From Crateriforma spongiae (GTDB taxonomy: Bacteria > Planctomycetota > Planctomycetia > Pirellulales > Pirellulaceae): a DNA stretch of 64,000 nt. This document shows positions 63,726 through 64,000 of the stretch, in pieces. Position numbers and translations under genes: made by a program. Each line of letters starts with the position of its first letter. The first letter of the stretch is position 1. A model generated the notes under the pieces. The model ran no database searches, had not been told where the DNA came from, and saw only the letters and a program-made list of their open reading frames with translations. The stretch lies in the NCBI RefSeq assembly GCF_012290005.1, contig NZ_JAAXMS010000009.1:1-64000 (forward strand). The letters are read 5' to 3'.

Positions 63726-64000
63726 TCATTGCAAGTCGGTCAACACCACACTGGTGCGATAGCGTTTGCCGTTGCGATAGATGATCATCGGCACCGAATC
63801 GCCGGCGGGCGTCAGTCCCACACAGGCAACCAAGTGATCGTCGCTTTCCACCTTGCGACCATTGAATTCGACGATGATATCGCCACGTTGCAAGTTGGCG
63901 GTCGCGGCCGGCGATCCCGGACGAACGTTCTTAACCCGAGCACCGCTGTCGTACTGATAGCCGGCGGAAAGCATGTCGGCGGACGTGAACTCGGGATCCA
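63726..64000 (-). CDS. PDZ-domain protein, C-terminal end (gene continues beyond window)
   Basis: The frame is open to the right edge of the window; the ATG at 63974 lies within the gene rather than at its start. About 90 residues are visible, almost all one PDZ domain: SGARVKNVRPGSPAATANLQ, GDIIVEFNGRKVESDDHLVA and GDSVPMIIYRNGKRYRTSVV. This is typical of the C-terminal PDZ of HtrA/Deg-like proteases or of PDZ-bearing metallopeptidases; the catalytic part is outside. It converges on hemH, with 19 bases between the stops. Confidence 0.85.
   Translation of the reverse strand, partial: DPEFTSADMLSAGYQYDSGARVKNVRPGSPAATANLQRGDIIVEFNGRKVESDDHLVACVGLTPAGDSVPMIIYRNGKRYRTSVVLTDLQ

Overview
The window looks like a chromosomal segment of a marine-type Planctomycetota bacterium, probably a Rhodopirellula-like member of the Pirellulaceae. 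The evidence is the gene content: four secreted sulfatases, a DUF1501 protein, a membrane pyrophosphatase, several sodium:solute symporters and a Cys-Cys-rich exported protein. High G+C with strong third-position bias also fits, since it creates many long antisense shadow frames. Assignment below phylum level is inference. No rRNA, tRNA, CRISPR array, insertion sequence or phage gene was seen.

Layout. 1-13.4 kb is mixed housekeeping: the C-terminal end of an unrecognised protein, a ~204-bp tandem repeat block, a YceH-family protein, a sulfatase, Tag glycosylase, HppA pyrophosphatase, TrpD, a DUF1501 protein, a TlpA-like thioredoxin protein, and an ABC permease/ATPase pair. 13.5-20.8 kb is one minus-strand, largely translationally coupled operon. 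In transcription order it encodes an fn3-like membrane protein, a sodium:solute symporter, a 40-residue membrane protein, an aspartate-carbamoyltransferase-like enzyme, an asparagine-synthase-like amidotransferase, an M20 carbamoylase and an isochorismatase-fold amidase. The carbamoyltransferase keeps its carbamoyl-phosphate site but has lost two aspartate-binding residues. I regard this operon as the best candidate for an undescribed pathway, making or recycling a carbamoylated or ureido compound.

21.4-37.5 kb is a carbohydrate locus. A divergent XylR/AraC-type regulator faces a ~13-kb operon: araB, araD, araA, two symporters, two GH27 glycosidases (one fused to a second domain) and a sulfatase. 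A further sulfatase converges on it and overlaps its end. The combination points to use of a sulfated L-arabinose-containing polysaccharide, possibly one with beta-L-arabinopyranose units. A 21-bp-spaced direct repeat in the divergent promoter is a candidate operator.

37.6-52.9 kb is mixed: an MFS exporter, ammonium transporter, sulfatase, sugar-phosphate isomerase-like protein, the Cys-Cys repeat protein, a lipoprotein, a coiled-coil membrane protein, endonuclease III with odd cysteine spacing, an Aas-like acyltransferase/acyl-ACP synthetase, a class II photolyase, and a prepilin-peptidase-like protein without a visible GxGD motif. 52.9-62.6 kb is a chemotaxis cluster: cheA-cheW-mcp-cheB-cheR on minus, with cheY and cheX divergent on plus. 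Ferrochelatase and the C-terminal end of a PDZ-domain protein close the window.
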